A stretch of 64,000 nucleotides of DNA, taken from contig JNWL01000020.1 in the NCBI GenBank assembly GCA_000716465.1, forward strand, positions 1 to 64,000. The letters run 5' to 3'. The stretch's first letter is position 1, and every line of letters begins with the position of its first letter. This document shows positions 46,984 through 55,827 of the stretch, in pieces. This stretch comes from Streptomyces bikiniensis (GTDB lineage: Bacteria; Actinomycetota; Actinomycetes; Streptomycetales; Streptomycetaceae). The notes beneath the pieces were generated by a model, which saw nothing but the letters and a program-made list of their open reading frames with translations, was not told the origin of the DNA and did not search any database. Position numbers and translations under genes: made by a program.

Positions 46984-47300
46984 GTGGAAGGGCCCAAAGT
47001 CCTTTCACTCGAACGTTTAGGCGCGCATCCACCCCTAAGAAGTACGGCTGTGACCTAGCCGACACCGAGGAATCAAAAAAAACTTTCCAGAAGGGGTTGT
47101 ATCCGCTGCCGAGGTTTGCGAGTCTCTTCTTGGCGATCGGGACGGCCCGCAAGACCGGCCTCCACTGAGAGTCAGAACCCCTCCTCAGTCCAAGGACCAC
47201 ACCAGTTCATCTGGCAGTCGGCCCTTCCCTTGCGGAGGGATTCGTGAAAGCGTTCACATTCACAAGCAACCTGCACGTAATACCAAGAGAGGTAGCAGCC
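46984..47300. other. wblE upstream region
   Basis: A 317-bp region without a supported gene. It has an A-rich stretch at 47070-47088, unusual here, and an inverted repeat GTGAA-N4-TTCAC at 47244-47257 directly behind GGAGG (47234-47238). A GTG at 47244 could start an in-frame 19-residue extension of WblE. No clear SigR-type promoter was found (GGAAT and GTT are 22 nt apart, not 18). Confidence 0.5.
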
Positions 47301-47558
47301 ATGGACTGGCGTCACAACGCCGTTTGTCGTGAGGAAGACCCCGAGCTGTTCTTCCCCATCGGCAACACCGGTCCTGCGCTGCTGCAGATCGAGGAAGCCA
47401 AGGCCGTCTGCCGCCGCTGCCCCGTCATGGAGCAGTGCCTGCAGTGGGCGCTCGAGTCCGGCCAGGACTCCGGCGTCTGGGGTGGCCTCAGCGAGGACGA
47501 GCGCCGCGCGATGAAGCGCCGTGCCGCTCGCAACCGGGCGCGCAACGCCAGCGCCTGA
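47301..47558 (+). CDS. wblE: WhiB-like iron-sulfur regulator WblE
   Basis: An 85-residue WhiB-family protein. Four Cys ligands for a [4Fe-4S] cluster lie at residues 9, 37, 40 and 46 (CRRCP and EQC), followed by the GVWGGL beta turn and a basic C-terminus RRAARNRARN. Position next to DGK and a PdtaS-like kinase matches S. coelicolor wblE. ATG 47301 with GAGAGGT is chosen because the family starts here. WblE is essential or stress-related in streptomycetes; targets are unknown. Confidence 0.95.
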   Translation: MDWRHNAVCREEDPELFFPIGNTGPALLQIEEAKAVCRRCPVMEQCLQWALESGQDSGVWGGLSEDERRAMKRRAARNRARNASA

Positions 47559-47650
47559 CGCCCCACTTACAGCCTCAGGCGAGCGGCGCACACATCGCGT
47601 GTGCAATCACCGCCCTTGAGTCGCAGCGCGCAGCAGTAACCCACAGCATT

Positions 47651-47687
47651 CGAGCCCCGGACCGAATTCCCTTCGGTCCGGGGCTCG
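47651..47687. terminator. Bidirectional terminator
   Basis: A perfect 16-bp stem (47651-47666 with 47672-47687, loop TTCCC) lies between the convergent wblE and pdtaS-like genes. Confidence 0.9.
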
Positions 47688-47764
47688 CTGCCGTGTTCCC
47701 CCGCGCTCTCCTTCAGTTCCCCCTGCGCTTCCCCTGCGCTCCCCCGCCGCGATCGCGGCGGGGA

Positions 47765-49231
47765 TCACTTCTGGGACCGCACGGGAATGTCGAGGACCAC
47801 CTTCGTACCGCGCTCGGTGTCCGGCAGCATGTCGAAGGTTCCCCCCAACTCCCCTTCCACCAGGGTCCGTACGATCTGGAGGCCGAGGTTCCCGGCCCGC
47901 TGCGGGTCGAAGCCCTCGGGCAGGCCCCGGCCGTCGTCCTTGACCGTGATGAGGAGGCGGGCGTCGGCCCGGGCCTCGCCGCGGACGGCGGAGACCTCGA
48001 CCGTGCCCTGCTCCCCCGGCGCATAGGCGTGCTCCAGGGCGTTCTGCAGGACCTCGGTCAGGACCATGGAGAGCGGGGTGGCGACCTCGGCGTCGAGGAT
48101 GCCGAAGCGACCGTTGCGCCGGCAGGTGACCTTGCCCGGGGAGATCTCCGCCACCATCGCGATGACGCGGTCCGCGATCTCGTCGAACTCCACGCGCTCG
48201 TCCAGGTTCTGGGACAGCGTCTCGTGGACGATGGCGATCGAACCGACGCGACGCACGGCCTCGTTGAGGGCCTCGCGCCCCCGGTCGGAGTCCATCCGGC
48301 GGGCCTGGAGGCGGAGCAGGGCGGCCACCGTCTGGAGGTTGTTCTTCACCCGGTGGTGGATCTCCCGGATGGTGGCGTCCTTGGTGATCAACTCGCGCTC
48401 GCGGCGGCGCAGTTCGGTGACGTCCCGGAGCAGGACGAGCGAACCGATGCGGGTGCCCTTGGGCTTGAGCGGGATCGCCCGCAGCTGGATCACCCCGCCG
48501 TTGCCCTCGACCTCGAACTCGCGCGGCGCGTAGCCGGAGGCCAGGGTGACCAGGGCCTCGTCCACCGGGCCGCGGGAGGGCGCGAGTTCTGCGGTGATCT
48601 GGCCGAGGTGCTGGCCGACGAGGTCGGCGGCGAGGCCGAGCCGGTGGTAGGCGGAGAGGGCGTTGGGCGAGGCGTACTGGACGACGCCCTCCGCGTCCAG
48701 GCGGACGAGGCCGTCGCCGGCGCGGGGCGAGGAGTCCATGTCGACCTGCTCGCCGGAGAAGGGAAACGTTCCGGCGGCGATCATCTGGGCGAGGTCGGAG
48801 GCCGACTGGAGATAGGTGAGCTCCAGGCGCGAGGGGGTGCGGACGGTCAGCAGGTTGGTGTTGCGGGCGATGACGCCGAGGACCCGGCCCTCGCGCCGCA
48901 CGGGGATCGACTCGACCCGCACCGGAACCTCCTCGCGCCACTCCGGGTCGCCCTCGCGGACGATCCGGCCCTCGTCGAGGGCGGCGTCGAGTAGCGGGCG
49001 GCGGCCGCGCGGCACCAGATGGCCGACCATGTCGTCCTGGTAGGAGGTGGGGCCGGTGTTCGGCCGCATCTGGGCGACGGAGACGTACCGCGTGTCGTCG
49101 AGGGTCGGGACCCAGAGGACGAGGTCGGCGAAGGAGAGGTCGGAGAGCAGCTGCCACTCCGACACCAGCAGGTGGAGCCACTCGAGGTCGGAGTCGCTCA
49201 GGGCGGTGTGCTGGCGTACGAGGTCGTTCAT
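47765..49231 (-). CDS. PdtaS-like sensor histidine kinase
   Basis: A 488-residue soluble kinase. The N-terminal GAF-like domain (about residues 1-150, VSEWQLLSDLSFADLVLWVPTL) is followed by a PAS domain (about 165-275) and a HisKA_2 phosphoacceptor with EIHHRVKNNLQTVAALLRLQARR, then an ATPase domain ending DDGRGLPEGF and LGLQIVRTLV. This is the PdtaS family, which signals to the antiterminator-type regulator PdtaR. The cognate regulator is not in the window. The start ATG is at 49231. Confidence 0.9.
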   Translation of the reverse strand: MNDLVRQHTALSDSDLEWLHLLVSEWQLLSDLSFADLVLWVPTLDDTRYVSVAQMRPNTGPTSYQDDMVGHLVPRGRRPLLDAALDEGRIVREGDPEWREEVPVRVESIPVRREGRVLGVIARNTNLLTVRTPSRLELTYLQSASDLAQMIAAGTFPFSGEQVDMDSSPRAGDGLVRLDAEGVVQYASPNALSAYHRLGLAADLVGQHLGQITAELAPSRGPVDEALVTLASGYAPREFEVEGNGGVIQLRAIPLKPKGTRIGSLVLLRDVTELRRRERELITKDATIREIHHRVKNNLQTVAALLRLQARRMDSDRGREALNEAVRRVGSIAIVHETLSQNLDERVEFDEIADRVIAMVAEISPGKVTCRRNGRFGILDAEVATPLSMVLTEVLQNALEHAYAPGEQGTVEVSAVRGEARADARLLITVKDDGRGLPEGFDPQRAGNLGLQIVRTLVEGELGGTFDMLPDTERGTKVVLDIPVRSQK

Positions 49232-49542
49232 GGAGGGCACGGTGCGAGCGTACCCGCGGAATTCAGGGGCGGTGAACCTGGATCTCCGGGGCCGCGTGTT
49301 GGAGTATGGGCCAGGAAGGACCGCGTTCCTGTGGATGGACAGACAAGAATGGTCTAGTCCACAATGAACGCAACAGAGCCTCCATCCTCCCCGCACAGGA
49401 GGGTGGAACGAGGTACCCGGCGCTCTCTGCCCTGACTGCGTCGAGACCTCCCACACGGCCGAGGGACCGCACACCCCCGGCCGGGCAAACTCCGGGCTGC
49501 GGTGCCGGGCGGGCTGAGGGTCCCGCCGGGCGCCGCGGCCCG

Positions 49543-49720
49543 CGGGTGTTTCCGGGGCCGGTCGGTCTGCGGGTGCTTCCGGGGCCGGTCGGTCTGCGGG
49601 TGCTTCCGGGCCGGTCTGCCTACAGGTGCTTCCGGGCCGGTCCGCCTGCGGATGTTTTCGGGTCGGTCCGCCTGCGAGTGCTTCCGGGCCGGTCGGTCTG
49701 CGGATGTTTCCGGGCCGGTT
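49543..49720. repeat. 26/27-bp tandem repeat, about 6.5 copies
   Basis: Copies starting at 49543, 49570, 49597, 49623, 49649, 49675 and 49701 (partial) all open CGGGTG or CGGATG and contain TTCCGGGCCGGTC. The first two are 27 bp and the rest 26 bp. It sits in the 520-bp gap between the PdtaS-like kinase (start 49231) and the TetR gene (end 49752). Nothing else is seen in that gap. Confidence 0.85.
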
Positions 49721-49751
49721 CCTCCTCCGGGGCGCCTTCGCCCTCCCGGAC

Positions 49752-50360
49752 CTACTCTCCCGCGCCCCCTGTCGGCCAGGCGCGCATCGCCGCCTCGGCC
49801 ACGGCCGCGAGCTCCTCCGCCGTCGCCCCGTCGCGGGCCTGCTGGGACATGCCCTGGAGGACGGCGCCGCTGAAGCGGGCGAGGGCGCGCGGGTCGGTGC
49901 CGGCCGGAAGCTCGCCGGCCTCCACGTCCCGGCGGATCCGGTCCTCGAAGAAGGCCAGGTTGGCGTTTCTCCGGTCGCGCAGGATCGCCTCGACCTCGGG
50001 TGTCGAGCAGTTGACCGCGGCGGAGATCACCAGGCAGCCGGGGGGATGGCCGGACTCGGTGAAGAGGTGGGCGGCCTCGCCCAGCATGCGCCCGACGGCG
50101 TCCCGGGCGGTCACCTCCTCGGCGAAGGCGCGGCCGCCGTAGGCCCCGTAGGAGAGGACGTACGTCTCGACGACCTCTTCGAAGAGGGTCTTCTTGTCGC
50201 CGAAGGCGGCGTAGAGGCTGGGCGCGCTGATGCCCATGGCACGGGTGAGGTCCGAGACGGAGGTCGTCTCGTAGCCGTGCTCCCAGAAGGCCATCGTGGC
50301 CTGCTCCAGGGCCGTGGGCCGGTCGAAGGAGCGGGGGCGGCCGCGCTGTCTCGTCACCAT
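49752..50360 (-). CDS. TetR-family regulator
   Basis: A 202-residue TetR regulator. The HTH (residues 10-55) carries QATMAFWEHGYETTSVSDLTRAMGISAPSLYAAFGDKKTLFEE, followed by a helical ligand-binding domain. Divergent from the adjacent SDR gene, so it probably controls it. The ATG at 50360 has TAGAAT 7 nt upstream and no ribosome binding site, and the operator-like palindrome at 50374-50385 overlaps that promoter. Confidence 0.9.
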   Translation of the reverse strand: MVTRQRGRPRSFDRPTALEQATMAFWEHGYETTSVSDLTRAMGISAPSLYAAFGDKKTLFEEVVETYVLSYGAYGGRAFAEEVTARDAVGRMLGEAAHLFTESGHPPGCLVISAAVNCSTPEVEAILRDRRNANLAFFEDRIRRDVEAGELPAGTDPRALARFSGAVLQGMSQQARDGATAEELAAVAEAAMRAWPTGGAGE

Positions 50361-50373
50361 GGAGTGAATTCTA

Positions 50374-50385
50374 TAGCGCACGCTA
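50374..50385. promoter_or_regulatory. Candidate TetR operator
   Basis: TAGCG-CA-CGCTA, a 5-bp inverted repeat with a 2-nt spacer, lies 14-25 nt upstream of the tetR start and 58 nt before the SDR start. A second loose repeat, TGTA-N8-TACA, is at 50408-50423, closer to the SDR gene. Binding by the adjacent TetR is inferred. Confidence 0.5.
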
Positions 50386-50442
50386 CGGAAGTGGGGTACG
50401 GTCTTTATGTAACGACCACTACAGATTTAGGGGGGCGTCGCC

Positions 50443-51192
50443 ATGGGCGTGCTCACGGGGAAGACGGCACTGGTCACGGGTGCGAGCCGGGGCATCGGGC
50501 GGGGGATCGCCGAGCGACTGGGGCGCGACGGGGCGCGGGTCGCGGTGCACTACGGGACGAACGAGGCGGCGGCGAAGGAGACGGTCGCGGCGATCGAGGC
50601 GGCCGGCGGCGAGGCGTTCGCGCTCGGCCAGGAGCTGGGGGTGCCGGGGGACGCGGCGGCGCTCTGGGCGGCCTTCGACGCACGGGCGGACGGGCTGGAC
50701 ATCCTGGTGAACAACGCGGGGATCGGCGCGTCGAACCCCTTCGCGACGATCGCCGAGGAGGAGTTCGAGCGGGTCTTCGCGGTGAACACGAAGGCCCCGT
50801 TCTTCCTGGCGCGGCTCGGCGCGGAGCGGCTGCGGGACGGGGGCCGGATCGTCAACGTGTCGACGGGGCTGACGAGGACGGCGCTGATGCCGGACCTGAT
50901 CGCCTACTCGATGTCGAAGGGGGCGCTGGACGTCCTCACGCGGGACCTGTCGAAGCTGCTGGGCCCGCGCGGGATCACGGTCAACTCGGTGGCGCCCGGG
51001 ATCGTGGCGACGGACAACACGGCGTGGCTGGAGGGTGACGAGGAGGCCAGGGCGCGGGCGGCGGGGTACTCGGCGCTGGGCGGGATCGGGAGCACGGCCG
51101 AGATAGCCGACGTGGTGGCCTTCCTCGCCTCGGACGACGCGCGGTGGGTGACGGGGGCCTGGATCGACGCCACGGGGGGTTCGCTGACCTGA
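50443..51192 (+). CDS. Short-chain dehydrogenase/reductase
   Basis: A 249-residue classical SDR with nucleotide motif TGASRGIG, the NNAG motif ILVNNAG, catalytic Ser in VNVSTGL and YSMSK (Tyr and Lys). Resembles 3-oxoacyl-ACP-reductase-like SDRs, but the substrate is unknown. It is divergent from a TetR gene. GGGGGG precedes the ATG. Confidence 0.9.
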   Translation: MGVLTGKTALVTGASRGIGRGIAERLGRDGARVAVHYGTNEAAAKETVAAIEAAGGEAFALGQELGVPGDAAALWAAFDARADGLDILVNNAGIGASNPFATIAEEEFERVFAVNTKAPFFLARLGAERLRDGGRIVNVSTGLTRTALMPDLIAYSMSKGALDVLTRDLSKLLGPRGITVNSVAPGIVATDNTAWLEGDEEARARAAGYSALGGIGSTAEIADVVAFLASDDARWVTGAWIDATGGSLT

Positions 51193-51344
51193 GCCTCCGG
51201 GGCCGCGCACCCGGGGTCCGAGCGGCCGGCGGAGCAGGGGCCGAGTGGCCGGCGGGGCGGGGGCGGCAGACGATGGGAGCGGGGCCGTCCGGGGGGCGGA
51301 ACGGCATGGGAGGAAGGGCTCTCCTCTGCTAGATTTGCCCTTAG

Positions 51345-51360
51345 ATTGGTCTATACCACC
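51345..51360 (+). promoter_or_regulatory. DasR operator (dre) upstream of nagB
   Basis: ATTGGTCTATACCACC matches the DasR-binding consensus, with the symmetric core TGGTCTATACCA (51347-51358). It lies 41 nt before the nagB GTG, where DasR repression would act; GlcNAc-6-P or GlcN-6-P should release it. Confidence 0.9.
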
Positions 51361-51400
51361 GGACCCCTTCCCAGCCCCTCACCAGATCGGCAGGCACAGC

Positions 51401-52186
51401 GTGGAAGTTGTCATCGTCAAGGACGCCAAGGCGGGCGGAGAGCTCATCGCGGACGGCATCGCCGACCTCCTGCGCCGCAAGCCCGACGCGCTGCTCGGCG
51501 TGGCCACCGGCTCGACTCCGCTGCCCATCTACGACGCCCTGATCGCCCAGGTCAAGGCCGGTTCGGTGGACGCCTCGCGGGCCCGGATCGCCCAGCTGGA
51601 CGAGTACGTCGGCCTCCCCGCCGGGCACCCGGAGTCGTACCGCTCCACCGTGCTCCGGCAGGTCGTGGAGCCCCTCGGGCTCTCCCCGGAGGCCTTCATG
51701 GGGCCCGACGGCTCCGCCGAGGACGTCCAGGCGGCCTGCGAGGACTACGACCGGGCCCTGCGCGAGGCAGGCGGCGTGGACCTCCAGATCCTCGGCATCG
51801 GCACCGACGGGCACATCGGCTTCAACGAGCCGTGCTCCTCGCTCGCCTCCCGGACCCGGATCAAGACGCTCACCGAGCAGACCCGGGTGGACAACGCGCG
51901 CTTCTTCGACGACGACATCGAGCAGGTGCCGCACCACGTCATCACCCAGGGCATCGGCACCATCCTGGAGGCCCGCCACCTGGTGCTGCTCGCCACCGGC
52001 GAGGGCAAGGCCGAGGCCGTGGCGCAGACCGTGGAGGGTCCCGTCGCGGCGCTCGTGCCGGCCTCCGCGCTCCAGCTCCACCCGCACGCCACGGTCGTCG
52101 TGGACGAGGCCGCCGCCTCCAAGCTGAAGCTCGCGGACTACTTCCGCCACACCTTCGCGAACAAGCCCGCCTGGCAGGGCATCTGA
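51401..52186 (+). CDS. nagB: Glucosamine-6-phosphate deaminase
   Basis: A 261-residue enzyme converting glucosamine-6-phosphate to fructose-6-phosphate and ammonia. It shows GVATGSTPLPIYDALI, QLDEYVGL, GIGTDGHIGFNEP and the active-site Asp/Glu region. The GTG at 51401 lies 41 nt behind a dre site. A convergent terminator (52217-52252) follows. It completes the N-acetylglucosamine catabolic route fed by the DasABC transporter. Confidence 0.95.
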   Translation: MEVVIVKDAKAGGELIADGIADLLRRKPDALLGVATGSTPLPIYDALIAQVKAGSVDASRARIAQLDEYVGLPAGHPESYRSTVLRQVVEPLGLSPEAFMGPDGSAEDVQAACEDYDRALREAGGVDLQILGIGTDGHIGFNEPCSSLASRTRIKTLTEQTRVDNARFFDDDIEQVPHHVITQGIGTILEARHLVLLATGEGKAEAVAQTVEGPVAALVPASALQLHPHATVVVDEAAASKLKLADYFRHTFANKPAWQGI

Positions 52187-52216
52187 AACCGCCCGCGTCC
52201 TCGGTGACAGCGTGAG

Positions 52217-52252
52217 AGGGGCCCGGCACCTGCCTCCAGGTGCCGGGCCCCT
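52217..52252. terminator. Bidirectional terminator after nagB
   Basis: A perfect 16-bp stem (52217-52232 with 52237-52252, loop CCTC) lies between convergent nagB and the hexosaminidase gene. Confidence 0.9.
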
Positions 52253-52278
52253 TCGTACGGGACGGGTACGGGCGGCCG

Positions 52279-53802
52279 TCAGGCCCCGGTGCCGACCACG
52301 GCCTCGGCGGCGGCGCGGCCGCAGACCCGGGCCGCGCCGTGCGTGGCGATGTGCAGGGCCCCGCGGGGCTCCGCCTCGTTGAGGCCCATCTCGACCACGA
52401 CGGTGTCGGGGCGGGCCGCGAGCAGGGCGTCGAGGGCCCGGATCATCCACGGGTGCCGGTGGAGGTCGCGTACGACCGCCACGACGCGCCGCTCCCCCGC
52501 GTCGGCCGGGGCCGAGTCGGCGGAGGTCTCGTCGTACGAGCCGGTCTCCGTGCCGGGCAGCAGGCGCTCCAGCTCCGCGGCGATCCCCCAGGGGGTCTCG
52601 TCGCCGACGGCGAAGTTCGCGACCGGAGTGAAGGAGGCCACGTAGGGGGTGCCGGTGACCGGCGTGTACGGCTTCTCCCCCCGGGTCACCTTCAGGGCCC
52701 GGCGGGCGGCGACGAGTCCGATGTCGGCGCCGGGCGCGGTCCCCTCCTGCACTGCCGCGCCCGGCACCGATCCAGCCCCCCTGGCCCGGTGCGCCTGGGT
52801 CCAGGCCGCCAGGGCGCGCACGCGCGCCGCGGCGTCGGCCAGCCGCTCCTCGGGCAGTTCACCGGTCCGTACCGCGTCGACGAGCGCGTCGCGCAGCCGC
52901 AGCACGGTGTCCTCGTCGCACAGCCCGCCGCCGACGCAGATGGCGTCGGCGCCCGCGGCGATGGCGAGGACGGATCCGCGCTCGATGCCGTACGTCGCCG
53001 AGACGGCCTGCATCTCCATGCCGTCGGTGACGATCAGCCCCTCGAAGCCCAGCTCCTGGCGCAGCAGACCGGTGAGGATCTGCGGGCTCAGGGTGGCCGG
53101 ACGGTGCGGGTCGAGCGCGGACAGAAGGATATGCGCGCTCATGACCGCTTTGGTACCCGCGGCGACGGCCGCGCGGAAAGGTACCAGCTCACGGGCGTGC
53201 AGTGTGGCGAGGTCCACATCGATCCGGGGCAGCGCATCGTGCGAGTCGACGTTGGTGTCGCCGTGTCCGGGGAAGTGCTTCGTGCAGGCCGCGACCCCGA
53301 CGCCCTGGAGGCCGTCGACGTACGCCACGGTGTGCCGGGCGACCAGGTCCGGGTCCGGCCCGAAGGACCGGACGCCGATGACCGGGTTCTCGGCGTTGGA
53401 GTTGACGTCGGCGGAGGGGGCCCAGTTGAGGTCCACTCCGCACTGTGCGAGCCGGCGGCCGAGCTCGCGGGCCACGGCCCGGGTGAGCTCGACGTCGTCG
53501 ACGCTGCCGAGGGCGTAGTTGCCGGGGAAGGAGGAGCCCTGCTTGACCTCCAGGCGGGTGACGTCGCCGCCCTCCTCGTCGATGGCGACGAGGACGTCGT
53601 CCCGCTCGGCCCGCAGCCGCGCGGTGAGCGCGGTGAGCTGCTCGGGGGTGACGATGTTCCGGCCGAAGAGACCGACCGAGGACAGGCCTTCGCCGATGCG
53701 GCGGAGCAGCCAGTCGGGGGCGGTGGTGCCGACGAAGCCGGGCTGGAGGACCGTGAGCGCGTCGCGGGTGAGCGTGTCGGAGCCGTGTACGAGAGTGGTC
53801 AT
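52279..53802 (-). CDS. GH3 beta-N-acetylhexosaminidase (DasD-like)
   Basis: A 507-residue GH3-type enzyme, no signal peptide visible, so cytoplasmic. The N-terminal barrel carries KHFPGHGDTNVDSHDALP (His-Asp acid/base pair, as in NagZ-type enzymes) and the nucleophile Asp in VTDGMEM. A C-terminal domain follows (from KVTRGEKPYTPV). Expected to split chitobiose or muropeptide-like GlcNAc residues. Starts 8 nt downstream of dasC, so it is part of the das operon. DasD in S. coelicolor is the same type, from memory. Confidence 0.9.
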   Translation of the reverse strand: MTTLVHGSDTLTRDALTVLQPGFVGTTAPDWLLRRIGEGLSSVGLFGRNIVTPEQLTALTARLRAERDDVLVAIDEEGGDVTRLEVKQGSSFPGNYALGSVDDVELTRAVARELGRRLAQCGVDLNWAPSADVNSNAENPVIGVRSFGPDPDLVARHTVAYVDGLQGVGVAACTKHFPGHGDTNVDSHDALPRIDVDLATLHARELVPFRAAVAAGTKAVMSAHILLSALDPHRPATLSPQILTGLLRQELGFEGLIVTDGMEMQAVSATYGIERGSVLAIAAGADAICVGGGLCDEDTVLRLRDALVDAVRTGELPEERLADAAARVRALAAWTQAHRARGAGSVPGAAVQEGTAPGADIGLVAARRALKVTRGEKPYTPVTGTPYVASFTPVANFAVGDETPWGIAAELERLLPGTETGSYDETSADSAPADAGERRVVAVVRDLHRHPWMIRALDALLAARPDTVVVEMGLNEAEPRGALHIATHGAARVCGRAAAEAVVGTGA

Positions 53803-53810
53803 GAGACCCG

Positions 53811-54677
53811 TTATCCCTTCACCGCGCCGGCGGTCATGCCGCCGACGGCCTTGCGCTGGAGGAAGATGAAGACGACGAGCACGGGGAGCGCGAAGAGCGT
53901 CGAGGCGGCCATGGTGGCGGCCCAGTCGTTGCCGAAGGCGGTCTGGAACTGGGTCAGCCAGAACGTGAGGGTCTGGTTCGTCTTGTCCTTGTTCAGGACG
54001 AGGACCATCGCGAACTCGTTCCAGGCGGTGATGAAGCCGAAGAGCGAGGTCGACATCAGACCGGGGGCGAGCAGCGGGAAGATCACCTTGCGGAAGGCCT
54101 GGCCGCGGGTGCAGCCGTCGATCTGGGCGGCCTCCTCCAGCTCGACCGGGACGGCGGCGATGAAGCCGCGCAGGGTCCAGATGGTGAAGGGCAGGACCAT
54201 CACGAAGTAGATCGCCGTGAGCAGCGGGATGCTGTTCAGCATGTCGTTGTCGCGGGCGATCATGTACATCGCGATGACCATGACCTCCCAGGGGGCCATC
54301 TGCGCCATCATCACGATGAGGACGATGCCCTTGCGGCCCTTGAACTTCATGCGGGCGATCGCGAAGCTCGCGGCGAGGGCGACGAGGAGGGCCAGGAGGA
54401 CGGCGCCGAGGGTGACGATCAGGCTGTTCGTGACGTAGGACCAGAACAGGTCGACGCCGGTGGCCGTCGAGTAGTTCTCGAAGGTCGGCTTGAAGAAGAA
54501 GACGGGATCCTTCGTCAGGATCTCGCTCTGCGGCTTCAGCGAGGACGAGAACATCCAGTAGACGGGGAAGACGAAGATCGCCGCGACCACGAGGGCGGTG
54601 AGGTTCTTCGCCACCGCGGCCGGCCGGAGGGGCCTGCGGGTCCGCAGCTTCTGGGGGGTCGGGGTGGTGGTGCTCAC
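53811..54677 (-). CDS. dasC: Chitobiose/GlcNAc ABC transporter permease DasC
   Basis: A 288-residue MalG-type permease with six predicted helices and the EAA-like loop LEEAAQIDGCTRGQAFRKVIFPLLAPG. The GTG at 54677 overlaps the dasB stop (GTGA). With DasB it forms the membrane channel for N,N'-diacetylchitobiose imported through DasA. Confidence 0.93.
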   Translation of the reverse strand: MSTTTPTPQKLRTRRPLRPAAVAKNLTALVVAAIFVFPVYWMFSSSLKPQSEILTKDPVFFFKPTFENYSTATGVDLFWSYVTNSLIVTLGAVLLALLVALAASFAIARMKFKGRKGIVLIVMMAQMAPWEVMVIAMYMIARDNDMLNSIPLLTAIYFVMVLPFTIWTLRGFIAAVPVELEEAAQIDGCTRGQAFRKVIFPLLAPGLMSTSLFGFITAWNEFAMVLVLNKDKTNQTLTFWLTQFQTAFGNDWAATMAASTLFALPVLVVFIFLQRKAVGGMTAGAVKG

Positions 54678-55696
54678 TGCTCGTCCTCCTGCTTCAGGAT
54701 CAGGCGGAAGTAGAAGGACATGGCCACGAGCAGCATCACGATGGTGAGGATCGAGATGGCGGCCGCGAGGCCGTAGTGCTGCTGGCCCATGCCCTCGATG
54801 TAGGCGAAGACCGGCAGGGTCTCGGAGGAGCGGTCGGGGCCGCCCTGGTTCATGGCGTAGACCTGGGTGAACGCCTTGAAGATCCAGATGATCTCCAGGA
54901 ACGTGGTGATCATGAAGAACGGCTTCAGGTTCGGGAAGACCACTGACCAGAAGGTGCGCCAGCCGCTCGCGCCGTCCATCTTGGCCGCCTCGTACAGCTC
55001 GGTCCCGACCGTGGTCAGGGCGGCGTACATGTTGAGGGCGACGAAGGGGATAGATCCCCAGACGAGCAGGATCGTCACGATGACGAGGGTGGAGAAGCCG
55101 GTCTCGAACCAGTTGTGCTGCTCGTAGCCGGAGAAGCCGATGGACCGCATCACCCAGTTGGCGACGCCGAACTGCTCGTCGAAGAGCCACCGGAAGACGG
55201 TGACGGAGGCGACGATCGGCATGGCCCAGGCGAACATCAGGGCCAGGGAGAGGACGAGCCGCATCTTCTTGCCGAGGCGGTTGAGCAGCATGCCGACCAG
55301 CGTGCCGATCAGCATGACGAGCGCGACGTTGACGGCGGTGACGACGAGCGACCGGACGACGACGCTCCAGAAGTCGGGGTCGCCCAGCAGCTTGGTGTAG
55401 TTCTCGAAGCCGACCCAGGGCGTCTCGCGCCGGATCATCTCCCGCTTGTTGACCCCCTGGAAGGAGAGGATCACATTGCGGATCAGCGGGTAGAGGAGCA
55501 GCACCGCCATGGAGAGCAGGGCGGGCGTGACGAGCAGGTACGGCAGCAGCCCGCTGGGCAGGGAGCGCCTGCCGCGCGGAGGCCGAAGGGATTCCTTCGC
55601 GCCGGAAGGGGGTGGCGGAGTCTGCGACTTCCCTGCCGCCCTCCCGGGCGCGTCCTGAGGAGCGGCGCTGGCCGTCCCCTGGGAGTCCACGGTCAT
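54674..55696 (-). CDS. dasB: Chitobiose/GlcNAc ABC transporter permease DasB
   Basis: A 340-residue MalF-type permease. A Pro-rich N-terminal region of about 45 residues precedes the helices; the EAA-like loop is LYEAAKMDGASGWRTFWSVVFPNLKP. Followed by dasC with a 4-nt overlap. No ATPase gene is present, as expected because MsiK, encoded elsewhere, supplies it in streptomycetes. Confidence 0.93.
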   Translation of the reverse strand: MTVDSQGTASAAPQDAPGRAAGKSQTPPPPSGAKESLRPPRGRRSLPSGLLPYLLVTPALLSMAVLLLYPLIRNVILSFQGVNKREMIRRETPWVGFENYTKLLGDPDFWSVVVRSLVVTAVNVALVMLIGTLVGMLLNRLGKKMRLVLSLALMFAWAMPIVASVTVFRWLFDEQFGVANWVMRSIGFSGYEQHNWFETGFSTLVIVTILLVWGSIPFVALNMYAALTTVGTELYEAAKMDGASGWRTFWSVVFPNLKPFFMITTFLEIIWIFKAFTQVYAMNQGGPDRSSETLPVFAYIEGMGQQHYGLAAAISILTIVMLLVAMSFYFRLILKQEDEQ

Positions 55697-55782
55697 GGTC
55701 TTCTTCCTCGCGGTTCTGGGGCTCCCGCGCCCACCGGGGCGCGGCCCGGGGGAGCGGGCCGCTGTTCACTGCAATGGCCGAA

Positions 55783-55812
55783 TGGCGCGGCCGGTACGGT
55801 CCGGCCGCGCCA
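55783..55812 (-). terminator. dasA-dasB intercistronic hairpin
   Basis: A perfect 12-bp stem (55783-55794 with 55801-55812, loop TACGGT) lies 16 nt after the dasA stop and before dasB. It probably stabilises dasA mRNA or attenuates dasBC, giving more binding protein than permease. Confidence 0.75.
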
Positions 55813-55827
55813 CCGGGGTGGTCACCG

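Noticed and set aside
47069..47098. SigR-type promoter before wblE
   Set aside because: GGAAT and GTT are separated by 22 nt instead of 18.
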